This document shows positions 1-8,011 of a DNA stretch of 25,159 nucleotides, in pieces. This stretch comes from DATKWV01 sp035529405 (GTDB lineage: Bacteria; Planctomycetota; Phycisphaerae; Sedimentisphaerales; Anaerobacaceae). The translations under genes and the position numbers were made by a program. The notes below the pieces were generated by a model. The model was not told the origin of the DNA. It worked only from the letters and a program-made list of their open reading frames with translations, and made no database searches. How positions within the stretch are numbered: position 1 is the first letter of the stretch; each line of letters begins with the position of its first letter. The DNA lies in assembly GCA_035529405.1 (NCBI GenBank), contig DATKWV010000156.1, positions 1 to 25,159 on the forward strand, given 5' to 3'.

Positions 1-1419
1 GGGCTTGCCTTGCTTGCACCGGGCAGTTTTATCGAGACTCAAAATGCGCAGGATTCAAAGCTCAAACTGGACGGCTATCCATCAGGCACCGCACAGGAGA
101 TACAGACGCTTAGTTGTATTGGCGGGGTCGCAACCGGTGGGACGTTTACGCTGACTTATAAGGGCGAGACTACCGACCCGATTGATTTCGATGCCACAAT
201 TGGCGAGATTCAGGCTGCGCTTGTAGCGTTATCTACGGTTGAGGATGGAGATATAACGGTAGAGGATTTCAGTCTGGACGAGGCGGGAGATACTACATTT
301 AAATTCAAGGCCGAGTTGGGTGACGTGAGCATGATTACGATAGATACCACATTGCTGCAGGGCCCGACCGGTGTTTCGATTGTAGAAAGCACAAAGGGCA
401 GCGACGGCTGGCTGCACGGAAACGGCAACACCGTCAGCAACATCCTGACGGGAGTGACGCTTCGGCTGGTGGACGTTTGTGAATATGACGATGTGGCCGA
501 GGAATACGAGGCTGTGAAAGTAACAATCAGCAGAAATACCAGCACCGTCAAAAGCCAGGTGGAAGGTGTGGTCAGCGCTTATAATGATTTGGTGGATTTT
601 CTGGCTGAATATACCGAGTACGACGCGGAAAAGAAAAAGATGGGCATATTGAGCAACAACCTTGCGGTCAGGCTGATTAAGAGTCAGATGAACCTGCCTT
701 TTATAGGGATAGTACAGGGTTTTGCCGCCCCGGATAAATTTCTTGAGGCCCGGGACATAGGTTTAACTGTTACTGGTGAGGGCAAACTCGAGCTCGACAC
801 AGATACATTTGAGGATGCTATAAACCAGGAAAAAGGGTTTGAAAGCGTTATCGATTTGCTTGGTGCCGCAGCAAAGGGCGGCAGCGACAGTACGATAATA
901 CAGTTTTATTCCGCCAGCGACAAATATACAACCGCCGGCACTTATGATGTGAAAGTTACAGTCACGGGCGGCGTCATTGCCAGTGCGCAAATAAAACTTA
1001 CAACCGAAAGTGAATATCGCGACGCGGACATAAAGAAGACAAATCTTTTCATGGGCGACAGCGAGTTCGACGAATACGGCGAACCTTTGCACCCGGAAAA
1101 CGGTCTTCAGATTACGGTCGAGTTAGGTACCGACGGCGACTTTACTGCCAAAGTCAGGGTCAAACAGGGCTGCGTAGGGGCGCTTGAGGACCTTCTTGTT
1201 GAAACGGTCGAGACGGGCGGCCGGCTGACCATCGCAGAAGATGTAATAGGCGACCAGATAGAGGCAATGGAAAAAAGAATCGCAAACGAACAAGCCCGCC
1301 TTGAAGACGCCCAGCAGAGACTTGTTGAGAAGTTCGCACGGCTGGAACGGACATTGGCCTCACTACAGGAACAGCTTAGCGCGGTTGGAATACTGTATTC
1401 GATGATTTTCGGCGGCTAA
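1..1419 (+). CDS. fliD: Flagellar hook-associated protein 2 (filament cap FliD), 5' end cut by the window
   Basis: The reading frame is open from base 1, so the N-terminus lies outside the window. FliD forms the cap at the filament tip that guides flagellin folding. Visible support: the stretch NTVSNILTGVTLRL with the following Ile/Thr-rich beta region, the YNDLVDFL motif, and a C-terminal coiled coil (about residues 415-465) ending in LYSMIFGG, all typical of the FliD_C region. Between LKLDGYPS (about residues 20-27) and NTVSNILTGV (about 138) sits an extra module of about 105 residues containing GGTFTLTYKGETTDPIDF and a QAALVAL helix. It looks like the short beta-rich repeats I associate with planctomycete surface proteins. 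The gene converges on the minus-strand operon; the 35-bp gap holds no convincing terminator. The family call is firm; the role of the insert is unknown. Confidence 0.93.
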   Translation, partial: GLALLAPGSFIETQNAQDSKLKLDGYPSGTAQEIQTLSCIGGVATGGTFTLTYKGETTDPIDFDATIGEIQAALVALSTVEDGDITVEDFSLDEAGDTTFKFKAELGDVSMITIDTTLLQGPTGVSIVESTKGSDGWLHGNGNTVSNILTGVTLRLVDVCEYDDVAEEYEAVKVTISRNTSTVKSQVEGVVSAYNDLVDFLAEYTEYDAEKKKMGILSNNLAVRLIKSQMNLPFIGIVQGFAAPDKFLEARDIGLTVTGEGKLELDTDTFEDAINQEKGFESVIDLLGAAAKGGSDSTIIQFYSASDKYTTAGTYDVKVTVTGGVIASAQIKLTTESEYRDADIKKTNLFMGDSEFDEYGEPLHPENGLQITVELGTDGDFTAKVRVKQGCVGALEDLLVETVETGGRLTIAEDVIGDQIEAMEKRIANEQARLEDAQQRLVEKFARLERTLASLQEQLSAVGILYSMIFGG

Positions 1420-1454
1420 CGACTGTCTAACGCCGGTCGGGCAGGAACATTGAA

Positions 1455-2858
1455 TTAAAATATTATCACACCGCTACTTTCAAGCAGTTTGTAGATGCCG
1501 CTGATAGAATGGTTCTCGGAAGCGCCGCCTGAGCCGAAGAACATGGCTGCATCGAGAAAGCCGGCGGCCTTTTCCCAGCAGCTGAAAGCTCTGGCGCCAA
1601 CAACAGGGGCATAGATAATTACATAGTCGCAGCAGCTGTTATAATCAAAGACCAGTTTCCCAAGATTTTCCACATCAAGCGCAGCCGAATCGGTAACCGG
1701 ACACAGCCGAATGTTTTTGATGCATGTTTGAATGGGCTGGTTCTGGTTTAAGTTTTCGGTGTTGAGGTCGAAGGCCTTTGCCACGGCGGCCCTTTCAAAA
1801 TCAAGGTCGAGCAGCAGGCACTTTTTGTCGTTTTTGGCCAGGCTCATCGCGACGTTTACGGGGATGGTCACCGGCAGTTGCTGAACGTTTTCGGCTGCCA
1901 TGATTATTGTCCTGGTTTGGGGGCCGGATTTGGTCAGGATTAGGTTGGCGAGCCGGTCGTAGTATTTACCGTCTTTGATTTTTTTCGCCGACCACAAGCG
2001 GACCTTTGGGGCCGGTGTCGGTTCGCGCGGGGCGGCTGGCTTGACAGTGACTTCGCTGGCGACCACACGTATTCTTTTGGTGCCGACAGGTTCGTTGAGT
2101 GCGCAAAAAGCGGTTTTTTGAACCAGGTAACCGCTGGTGACTGCAACAATCACCGCGGATATATGCGTAAACAATCCTGCACCGACGGCTCCGGTTGCGT
2201 AGGCGTTTACGGAGATTTGGGCGACTGTCGGGGGGCTGGCAACGGCAATCAGTATTGCCAGGATATTGACCGCGACCAGTATCAGGCCGACCAAAGCATC
2301 GGCAAATATCAATCGCCCTGCGGCGTTCATGGCCAAGAAGAAGCCTGCGTAGGGACTGATGTGACCTGAAGAATTGAAGGTGCGGTTGATGGTTTTGACG
2401 ACTTTGCAGATAAAGCGGAAAAAGACCCCGGCCAAAACAACATATAGTACCAGGGCCGGAATGCGATTTTCTCCGACAACAAGACCGCCGATGAAATTAA
2501 CGATATCGCCTGCATAACCCTGTGCGATAATAAGCTTGCAGCAGGCAACGCCAAGGGACATTCGCAATGCGGTGGCCAGCAGCAGCAAGGCTGGAAAGCC
2601 CGCCAATTCCCCGGGGCCGCGTGCTGAGATGCTTATCATAACCACCGCTGCGGTTAAGAATATACTGAAGATAAAAAGCACATCGATAATGTGAGAAAAC
2701 GGCGGAAACAGCAATCCCGATAGTATGGCAATTGCGCCTGCCGCGCAGAGAAAATCATTGCGCATTACAATGCCTGAGGCGTTTTTACCGCGTAACAGCC
2801 GGCTAAAACCGCTGCAGTCGGCTGCTGAGTTTGGAATTGCCTGGCAGTGTACTGTCAT
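1455..2858 (-). CDS. FlhA-like membrane domain fused to a degenerate BY-kinase/MinD-like domain
   Basis: 467 aa, last gene of the operon, 43 bp after flhB, where flhA normally sits. Residues 34-247 align by eye with the FlhA membrane region: FPALLLLATALRMSL matches the FlhA FPT.LL..T.LRL.LN segment, AGDIV.F.GGLVVGEN matches AG.VI..FG.FVVGGN, and FFLAMNAAGRLIFADALVG matches FYGAMDGASKFVRGDAIAG. The FHIPEP loop, normally about 40-50 residues between these parts, is missing, and so is the cytosolic FlhA domain of about 350 residues. Instead, residues 298-420 resemble bacterial tyrosine (BY) kinases or MinD-type ATPases: YYDRLANLIL, TRTIIMAAEN, KKCLLLDLDFERAAVAKAF. The Walker A site reads ENVQQLPVT instead of GEGKST, and the Walker B Asp is replaced by Tyr (DYVIIYAPVV). 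The reading frame is intact, so it is probably a functional pseudoenzyme or scaffold rather than a pseudogene. Function unknown. Confidence 0.75.
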   Translation of the reverse strand: MTVHCQAIPNSAADCSGFSRLLRGKNASGIVMRNDFLCAAGAIAILSGLLFPPFSHIIDVLFIFSIFLTAAVVMISISARGPGELAGFPALLLLATALRMSLGVACCKLIIAQGYAGDIVNFIGGLVVGENRIPALVLYVVLAGVFFRFICKVVKTINRTFNSSGHISPYAGFFLAMNAAGRLIFADALVGLILVAVNILAILIAVASPPTVAQISVNAYATGAVGAGLFTHISAVIVAVTSGYLVQKTAFCALNEPVGTKRIRVVASEVTVKPAAPREPTPAPKVRLWSAKKIKDGKYYDRLANLILTKSGPQTRTIIMAAENVQQLPVTIPVNVAMSLAKNDKKCLLLDLDFERAAVAKAFDLNTENLNQNQPIQTCIKNIRLCPVTDSAALDVENLGKLVFDYNSCCDYVIIYAPVVGARAFSCWEKAAGFLDAAMFFGSGGASENHSISGIYKLLESSGVIIF

Positions 2859-2901
2859 AATCAGTTCTCAATGCAAAAATTATTCTTCAGCCTGACATCG
2901 G

Positions 2902-3966
2902 TCATTTTCTATGCCGCAATCTGTAAATCAAGGCCAATACCTCTGCGATAGCCACGTACAATTCCTGCGGTATGGGGCTGTCGAGTTTAACGGTGGAATA
3001 AATTGTCCTGGCAAGCTCCGGTCTTCTGATAACAGGTATGCCGTAAGCTGTTGCGATTTGTCTGATTTTTTCCGCCAGTTCGTCGGCGCCCTTTGCCACC
3101 AGTATGGGAGCTTCCATAGTCTGCGCGTCGTATCGCAGCGCCACGGCCACGTGTGTGGGGTTCACCAGCACCACGTTGGCCTTGGGCACTTCCTGCAGCA
3201 TACGCTTGCGGGCCATGGTCACCTGGATTCTTCGAATCCGCGCCTTTATTTCCGGCGCACCCTCGGTATCCTTATGCTCCTGCTTTAATTCGTGCTTTGT
3301 CATTTTAAGGTCCTGGAGGTGCTTGTGCTTTTGATAAAACACGTCAGCGGCGGCAATGACTACAAGCGCCAGACAAATACGTATCATCACGCCCATTATT
3401 ATTTTTGCGATTGCAGCTATTATCTGTGCCGACCATGCCCATCTCAGCAGCGCCAGTGTTTCGAGTTTGCTTTTCAGATACAACCATACTATCAGTGCAA
3501 TAAACAGCAGCTTTGCGACGGATATAATCAGTCGCACGACTGAGCGGGCGCTGAACAGCTTTTTGAAGTTCTTGACCGGGTCCAGCGCATCGAGCCGCAG
3601 CTTGATGGCCGCCGGGGCAAAATTCAGCCCGCTTACGGCAATGCACCCCAGCACAGAACCGACACAAAGCGCAAGATAAATGGGGGCAGTGGCTGCTATC
3701 GAACCGACTACTTCGGTGTTAACGAAACCGATAAACACTTTTGTATTCGCAAAGATGCTTGAATTAGCCGACAGGCCCTGCTTTATCTGCGCAACGAACC
3801 AGTGCGTAAGCCCCGGGCCGGTAATGGCCATGACCATTACCATTGCGATTATCGACGCGGCGGCGGGCAATTCCTGGCTTACCGCCACCCGGCCCTTTTC
3901 TTTGGCTTTTCGCAGCCTTCTTCTTGTCGGCTGTTCGGTCCTTTCGCCGGCTGGTCTGTCAGGCAT
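2902..3966 (-). CDS. flhB: Flagellar export switch protein FlhB
   Basis: 354 aa, normal length. FlhB is the inner-membrane export gate component that switches substrate specificity from rod/hook to filament proteins after autocleavage. Evidence: the N-terminal signature ERTEQPTRRRLRKAKEKG (residues 8-25), four hydrophobic segments between about residues 35 and 210, the conserved LDPVKNFKKLFS stretch (128-139), and a cytosolic domain with the autocleavage motif NPTH at 269-272 followed by VAVALRYD. The C-terminal helix pair (PIPQELYVAIAEVLALIYRL) is standard. It follows fliR by 39 bp in the operon. Its partner FliK is encoded divergently at 16138. No anomalies seen. Confidence 0.97.
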   Translation of the reverse strand: MPDRPAGERTEQPTRRRLRKAKEKGRVAVSQELPAAASIIAMVMVMAITGPGLTHWFVAQIKQGLSANSSIFANTKVFIGFVNTEVVGSIAATAPIYLALCVGSVLGCIAVSGLNFAPAAIKLRLDALDPVKNFKKLFSARSVVRLIISVAKLLFIALIVWLYLKSKLETLALLRWAWSAQIIAAIAKIIMGVMIRICLALVVIAAADVFYQKHKHLQDLKMTKHELKQEHKDTEGAPEIKARIRRIQVTMARKRMLQEVPKANVVLVNPTHVAVALRYDAQTMEAPILVAKGADELAEKIRQIATAYGIPVIRRPELARTIYSTVKLDSPIPQELYVAIAEVLALIYRLRHRK

Positions 3967-4005
3967 GAGGGTTAAACTATCCTAAATAGAAAAAACATTT
4001 TCGCT

Positions 4006-4752
4006 TCAACGCAGCGGCAGTATTTCAGCGGTGAAGTCGGCAAATTCTGCCGTGAAGGTACTGATAAAAGGTAACATGACTATTACCATCAACAGGCCCA
4101 CACCCACCCTCAAAGGCAGGCTGATAAACAGTATATTCATTTCCGGAACTATACGGGCCAGGATTGCCAGAATCACCGACATCAGTAATAGTGCCGCAAG
4201 CACAGGTGCTCCCAGTCTCAGGCCCGCAACGAACATGGCCGAACCGGCTTTTGTTATGCCGGCGGCCAGCATGGGTATTGTAGGTATACTGCCGATCGGA
4301 AAAGCGTCGTAACTTCTGGATATTATCAGAAGAAAGAAATGGTGGCCGTTTGCGGCGAGAAAAATTATTATGAAAATCATTTCGAACAGGCTTCCCAGCA
4401 GATTTGACGATTCCGCTGTCAGCGGGTCTATGACTTCGGCGATACTGAGGCCCATTTCTCTTTCGATGATTTGTCCGGCGACCTTGACGGCTGAGAACAT
4501 AATGGTAAGCACCAGCCCCAGGCACAGCCCGTAAACCGCTTCGTTCGACATTAGAATAACAACCTTCACGGCCGACAGCGGTTCGGGATGAGCCGGTACA
4601 GTGGTCATCGCTGAAAAGAATACCGACAGCACTACCGTAACAGCGACCTTGATGCGGACGGGAACGGCTGTCCAGCCGAATACCGGAAGCAGCAGAAAGA
4701 ACGTCGAAACCCTTGTCAGAACCAGTATAAAGGTGAAGATTTTTTCGTCCAT
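4006..4752 (-). CDS. fliR: Flagellar export gate protein FliR
   Basis: 248 aa, typical for FliR, a polytopic component of the FliPQR export gate in the inner membrane. The sequence opens with MDEKIFTFILVLTRVSTFFLLLPVFG, matching the FliR start pattern of an early Arg in the first helix, and has about six hydrophobic segments. The region VAGQIIEREMGLSIAEVIDPL corresponds to the conserved G..I....G...A...DP motif of the family, and the end PFISTFTAEF is also characteristic. An AAAGG stretch precedes the ATG. It lies between fliQ and flhB in the canonical P-Q-R-flhB order. Confidence 0.96.
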   Translation of the reverse strand: MDEKIFTFILVLTRVSTFFLLLPVFGWTAVPVRIKVAVTVVLSVFFSAMTTVPAHPEPLSAVKVVILMSNEAVYGLCLGLVLTIMFSAVKVAGQIIEREMGLSIAEVIDPLTAESSNLLGSLFEMIFIIIFLAANGHHFFLLIISRSYDAFPIGSIPTIPMLAAGITKAGSAMFVAGLRLGAPVLAALLLMSVILAILARIVPEMNILFISLPLRVGVGLLMVIVMLPFISTFTAEFADFTAEILPLR

Positions 4753-4805
4753 GCGGCCTTTGTTTCGTTTCAGCGGACTACTGATGCAGTGCCGGCTGTG
4801 TTCAA

Positions 4806-5075
4806 TCAGTGTCCAAGATTCTGTATGTGAATAAATATCTCATTCGTAAAGCGCAGGGTAATATCCAGCATCCAGTTGCCGAAAAGAAGGGTTACAAGGC
4901 CCATAGCAATCAATTTCGGAACGATAGTCAGGGTCATGTCGCGTATGGATGTCACAGCCTGAAACAAGGTCAATACCACGCCTGTTACCAGGCACGTTAC
5001 AAGAAGAGGTGCCGATACCAGTAAGGCTGTCTCTAAGGCTGCTCGACCTACATATAAAGCGAGGTTTGTGTCCAT
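4806..5075 (-). CDS. fliQ: Flagellar export gate protein FliQ
   Basis: 89 aa with two long hydrophobic helices, exactly the size and layout of FliQ, a small multicopy subunit of the FliPQR gate. Diagnostic stretches are ALLVSAPLLVTCLVTGVVL and LFQAVTSIRDMTLTIVPKL, which correspond to the conserved P.L......G......Q..T.I.E.TL...PK pattern; here Arg-Asp replaces the usual Gln/Asn-Glu. It lies 28 bp after fliP and 53 bp before fliR. Confidence 0.96.
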   Translation of the reverse strand: MDTNLALYVGRAALETALLVSAPLLVTCLVTGVVLTLFQAVTSIRDMTLTIVPKLIAMGLVTLLFGNWMLDITLRFTNEIFIHIQNLGH

Positions 5076-5103
5076 ACGATTACACCTGCTGAGCGGTTAC
5101 AGC

Positions 5104-5901
5104 TTATTGAAAACCAAGACTGAGACTTTTTGCCAGCAGCCCCCAGCCGTCAACGAGAATGAACAACATCAGCTTGAAAGGCAGCGAAATCATCACAGGC
5201 GGCAGCATCATCATGCCGGCACTGAGTAAAATACTGGCGATAACCAGGTCTATCAGCAGAAAAGGAATAAACAAAAGACAGCCTATCTCAAAGGCCGTTC
5301 GAAATTCGCTTATAATAAAGGCCGGTGTAACTATATGCAGACCCGTATCCATCGGTTTGACGGGCGGGGGCATTTTGGCCATTTGTATGAACAGCGACAG
5401 GTCCGATTTTCTGCTGTGGCTGAGCATAAACTGTTTTATGCTGTCGGTTGCTGTGGCGCCTGCGGTCTTGAAATCGACCTGGTCGGCGAGGTAGGGCTGG
5501 ATGGCCGTCTGGTTTATTTGTGAAAACGTCGGCGCCATTGTATAAAGTGTCAGAAACATCGCCAAACCCATAATGGCAATATTGGGCGGGATGGTTTGAG
5601 TACCTAACGCACGCCGGATAAAGGCCAGAACGATTACTATTCTTGTGAAGCTGGTCATTAGCGCCAGGATTGCGGGCAACAGGGCCAGCGCGCCGAATAT
5701 AATCACAAGTTTTACCGGCGTTGACCACTGGTTTGCCGCAGCTTCTGACGAAGTGGCTTTATTGACCAGTGTCACCAAATCGTTGATGCTGGGTACGCCG
5801 TTGTTTGTCGCGGGAACCTCGGCCGGGCCGGCCAGGCATATTACACCCGAAGGCATGCAAATAAGCACAAGAAACAATACCTTAATGGCTTTATAAGACA
5901 T
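5104..5901 (-). CDS. fliP: Flagellar export gate protein FliP
   Basis: 265 aa including a cleavable-type signal peptide (residues 1-25, hydrophobic core VLFLVLICMPSGVICLA). FliP is the core of the export gate pore. Support comes from LMTSFTRIVIVLAFIRRALGTQ with IPPNIAIMGLAMFLT, the invariant FliP family block, then VTPAFIISEFRTAFEIG and the C-terminal GMMMLPPVMISLPFKLMLFILVDGW. Three or four membrane helices are evident. The start overlaps the end of fliO by 11 bp, implying translational coupling. Confidence 0.97.
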   Translation of the reverse strand: MSYKAIKVLFLVLICMPSGVICLAGPAEVPATNNGVPSINDLVTLVNKATSSEAAANQWSTPVKLVIIFGALALLPAILALMTSFTRIVIVLAFIRRALGTQTIPPNIAIMGLAMFLTLYTMAPTFSQINQTAIQPYLADQVDFKTAGATATDSIKQFMLSHSRKSDLSLFIQMAKMPPPVKPMDTGLHIVTPAFIISEFRTAFEIGCLLFIPFLLIDLVIASILLSAGMMMLPPVMISLPFKLMLFILVDGWGLLAKSLSLGFQ

Positions 5902-6373
5902 TGCCGTCCTCGATAAGGTCGGTTTGGTTTTCAGGCTGATAAGACGCGTTTGTCACGTCTGCGAGCATGGTGATGTGTTCCGGGCAGCTGGCTATAAGAA
6001 TACGGCGGTCGCCGACGACAACTATGTGCAGGGCCCTTCGCTGTCCGAGATTGACGGTTTCAGTAATGCGAATATCTTTGGCGGCGGCATTTGTTATCGC
6101 CGGCAGGAATTTTTTTACCGTATATACAGCCGCAACGCCCAGAATTGCCAGAAACACCACCGCCTTGGCCATTGTTATGAACAGTTCGCGGTTGGTTTTG
6201 GATTCAATCGGTTTGTAGGAAGCGGTATTTGCGTCGTTTGCGAAAAAGCCGTCGCCAACGGCTAATATCGGGTCTTGCGATTGTTCCGCCAGCGCGGTTG
6301 CGGGTACGGCTGCGCAACAGACCACACCCATTAAAAGCGCAGCAAAAACAATACTGTTTTCCGGTGCTGTCAT
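5891..6373 (-). CDS. fliO: FliO-like flagellar biosynthesis protein
   Basis: 160 aa from the ATG at 6373; the frame stays open upstream to a TTG at 6484, but that extension has no signal-peptide character. FliO assists assembly of the FliP ring. The start is chosen because it gives a plausible signal peptide (FAALLMGVVCCAAVPATALA). A membrane helix follows at about residues 70-90 (MAKAVVFLAILGVAAVYTV), then a small cytosolic domain with the FliO pattern ITETVNLGQRRALHIVVVG and ILIASCPEHITML. Position directly before fliP supports the call. Between this start and motB-like 2 lie about 208 bp with no gene I can support; they contain a run of eight T on the minus strand (6552-6559) without a clear hairpin. 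Confidence 0.85.
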   Translation of the reverse strand: MTAPENSIVFAALLMGVVCCAAVPATALAEQSQDPILAVGDGFFANDANTASYKPIESKTNRELFITMAKAVVFLAILGVAAVYTVKKFLPAITNAAAKDIRITETVNLGQRRALHIVVVGDRRILIASCPEHITMLADVTNASYQPENQTDLIEDGNVL

Positions 6374-6581
6374 GGTTTTTAACAACTTAAAGTACAATTT
6401 ATGCACCGCAGCGATTTTCCGCTTCCGGGGTACTTTTTCCAAACCGACAACAGGATATGAGCAAACGGCGTGCCGGAAAGGCAAAATGCCCGTTTATGAG
6501 CAGTTAAAGGCTGTTTTTTTGTCCAGGTAATGGAGTAATCGCGAGGGCTGTAAAAAAAATTGACACCTGCGGCAAGCGCGT

Positions 6582-7307
6582 TCAGTTCGCTCTCAAAACG
6601 GCAATCAGGATATGTGCATGGGCATAAGCCGAGCCGCTTTGGCCAAGCCACGGGCCGCCGTTTGCGGCCCCCCACGAATAAATGGGACATCCTGCAGGCA
6701 ATGCGCCCTTCAGCAAGTCGGCGGCGGCCTTTGCACGTTTTGCCGACAGCACAAAGCTTTCCTGGTCGGTTCCGGCGTCGGCTGCCACACCGATTACGCA
6801 CAGCTTGATGTTTTTGAAATTGGGATTTTCCCCCAGGTCAGAGGCGAATTTTGTCAACTCCCTTCGTGCGGATTCATCGATAGCGGCGTCTGAAGGCGGG
6901 AAACGAATATTGGTAACGGCAAGATTTTTTTGTTTTGCGGTTATTTGCGAGGGCATGGTTTTCATGGAACGCTGCAGTTCCCTGAAATCGCGCCGGGCCT
7001 GCTCTTGCATTGCGTCGATGGTTCTGCCGTCGAAGTTTTCGTCAGCCTCGCTGACCGTATATCTGGGTTTATGATAGCTGAACTTGGCTTTCGGCTTTTT
7101 GCCCGTGAAAAAGCCCATCCCCAGTAAATTAATTGATTCAACGAACGAATCTCTGCCTCTATGAAACATTGTTTCGTCCTTGACGACGGCAAAACTCATT
7201 AACATAACAAAGAATGTCAAAAGCAGGGTCACCATATCTGAAAAGGTAACCATATAGGCCGGTGCACAGGGCCCGGAGTCATCGATTTTTTGTTTCTTAC
7301 GAATCAC
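6582..7307 (-). CDS. motB: MotB-like stator protein, second copy
   Basis: 241 aa, GTG start overlapping the previous motB-like stop by 4 bp (GTGA). MotB couples the ion channel of the stator to peptidoglycan. The single N-terminal membrane helix YMVTFSDMVTLLLTFFVMLM (about 18-37) carries the ion-binding Asp at residue 24. The C-terminal half is an OmpA-type fold by pattern: IRFPPSDAAIDESARREL then LSAKRAKAAADLL. The peptidoglycan-binding signatures are eroded: the usual GHTD position reads GVAADA, and the usual R..E/I motif near the end reads AHAHILIAV, lacking the Arg. It could form a heterodimer with the neighbouring MotB-like protein. Confidence is high for the family, low for the exact function. 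Confidence 0.88.
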   Translation of the reverse strand: MIRKKQKIDDSGPCAPAYMVTFSDMVTLLLTFFVMLMSFAVVKDETMFHRGRDSFVESINLLGMGFFTGKKPKAKFSYHKPRYTVSEADENFDGRTIDAMQEQARRDFRELQRSMKTMPSQITAKQKNLAVTNIRFPPSDAAIDESARRELTKFASDLGENPNFKNIKLCVIGVAADAGTDQESFVLSAKRAKAAADLLKGALPAGCPIYSWGAANGGPWLGQSGSAYAHAHILIAVLRAN

Positions 7308-7999
7308 TCGTAGATGCTCCTTTCCAGCAGAACAATCTCCAGTGTACGTGCGGATTCCTGGTCCGATTGGGCTGAGTCGGATTTTTTCGGCTCGACGGTC
7401 GAGTCGGCGGCGATACTGAACCAGTTTTTGTCCAGCGAAGTTTTTTTTGTAATATAATTTATAACGGCCCAGGCCCTCGATAAACCCAGTTCAAGGTCTT
7501 CGTCTTCGGTCTGAGGTCCGTTTTCGCTGACAACCACGCAGCCGGGGGTTTTTTCAAGAAAAGCAGCCATTTTGCTGAGGTTTCTGCGGCCTTCGAACGA
7601 GATGATTTTGCCCTTTTTGCCCCAGAAGATATTCTCGGATGCCGTTGAGAATACTTTTAGTGTACGAAAGTCTATCGACTCTGTTTCTCTTTTTGAACCG
7701 TCCTTTGTTTCGGTGGCCAGAGTGGGTTTTTCACTGCCTTTTTCGGGTTCTTTTCTGTGTACAAGCGAGGGGGTTTCCAGGAAGGCTTCTCTGTCGTCAT
7801 CTTCCGTTGCTGTAATGCCCCCGAACTGGCCGCGAAAAATCGAGTTCAGCTTGCGAAAGGTCTCGTCGTCAAAAGAAGAAAAACTCAGAAACAGCACAAA
7901 GAAAGTTAACAGAAGCGTCATACAGTCGCAAAAAGTAATCATCCAGACAGGGGCGCCTGCGGGGGTTTCGGATTCCGAAGCTTGCTTTCTGCGTTTCAT
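7304..7999 (-). CDS. motB: MotB-like stator protein, first copy
   Basis: 231 aa. The N-terminal helix WMITFCDCMTLLLTFFVLFL (about 19-38) has the conserved channel Asp at residue 25, so this is a stator B-subunit. A charged linker rich in Glu, Lys and Thr (about 60-110) precedes a divergent OmpA-like domain in which LGLSRAWAVINYI matches the conserved LS..RA..V helix and ARTLEIVLL keeps the late Arg, whereas the GHTD motif reads ENGPQT. It lies 12 bp after motA and overlaps the second motB-like gene by 4 bp, so three stator genes are co-translated. It differs strongly in sequence from its neighbour outside the membrane helix. Confidence 0.88.
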   Translation of the reverse strand: MKRRKQASESETPAGAPVWMITFCDCMTLLLTFFVLFLSFSSFDDETFRKLNSIFRGQFGGITATEDDDREAFLETPSLVHRKEPEKGSEKPTLATETKDGSKRETESIDFRTLKVFSTASENIFWGKKGKIISFEGRRNLSKMAAFLEKTPGCVVVSENGPQTEDEDLELGLSRAWAVINYITKKTSLDKNWFSIAADSTVEPKKSDSAQSDQESARTLEIVLLERSIYE

Positions 8000-8011
8000 A
8001 CGGCGTTTATT

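Noticed and set aside
1420..1454. Terminator between the convergent fliD and FlhA-like genes
   Set aside because: Only a 4-bp stem with a long loop and no T-run can be drawn.
1455..2858. That the FlhA-like gene is simply a decayed flhA pseudogene
   Set aside because: The frame is uninterrupted, and the C-terminal part resembles another family rather than a remnant of the FlhA cytosolic domain; decay would not create it.
6374..6581. A small gene or promoter in the gap before fliO
   Set aside because: The TTG-started extension of fliO and the antisense frames have no domain or ribosome site; no sigma-54 or sigma-28 motif is seen.
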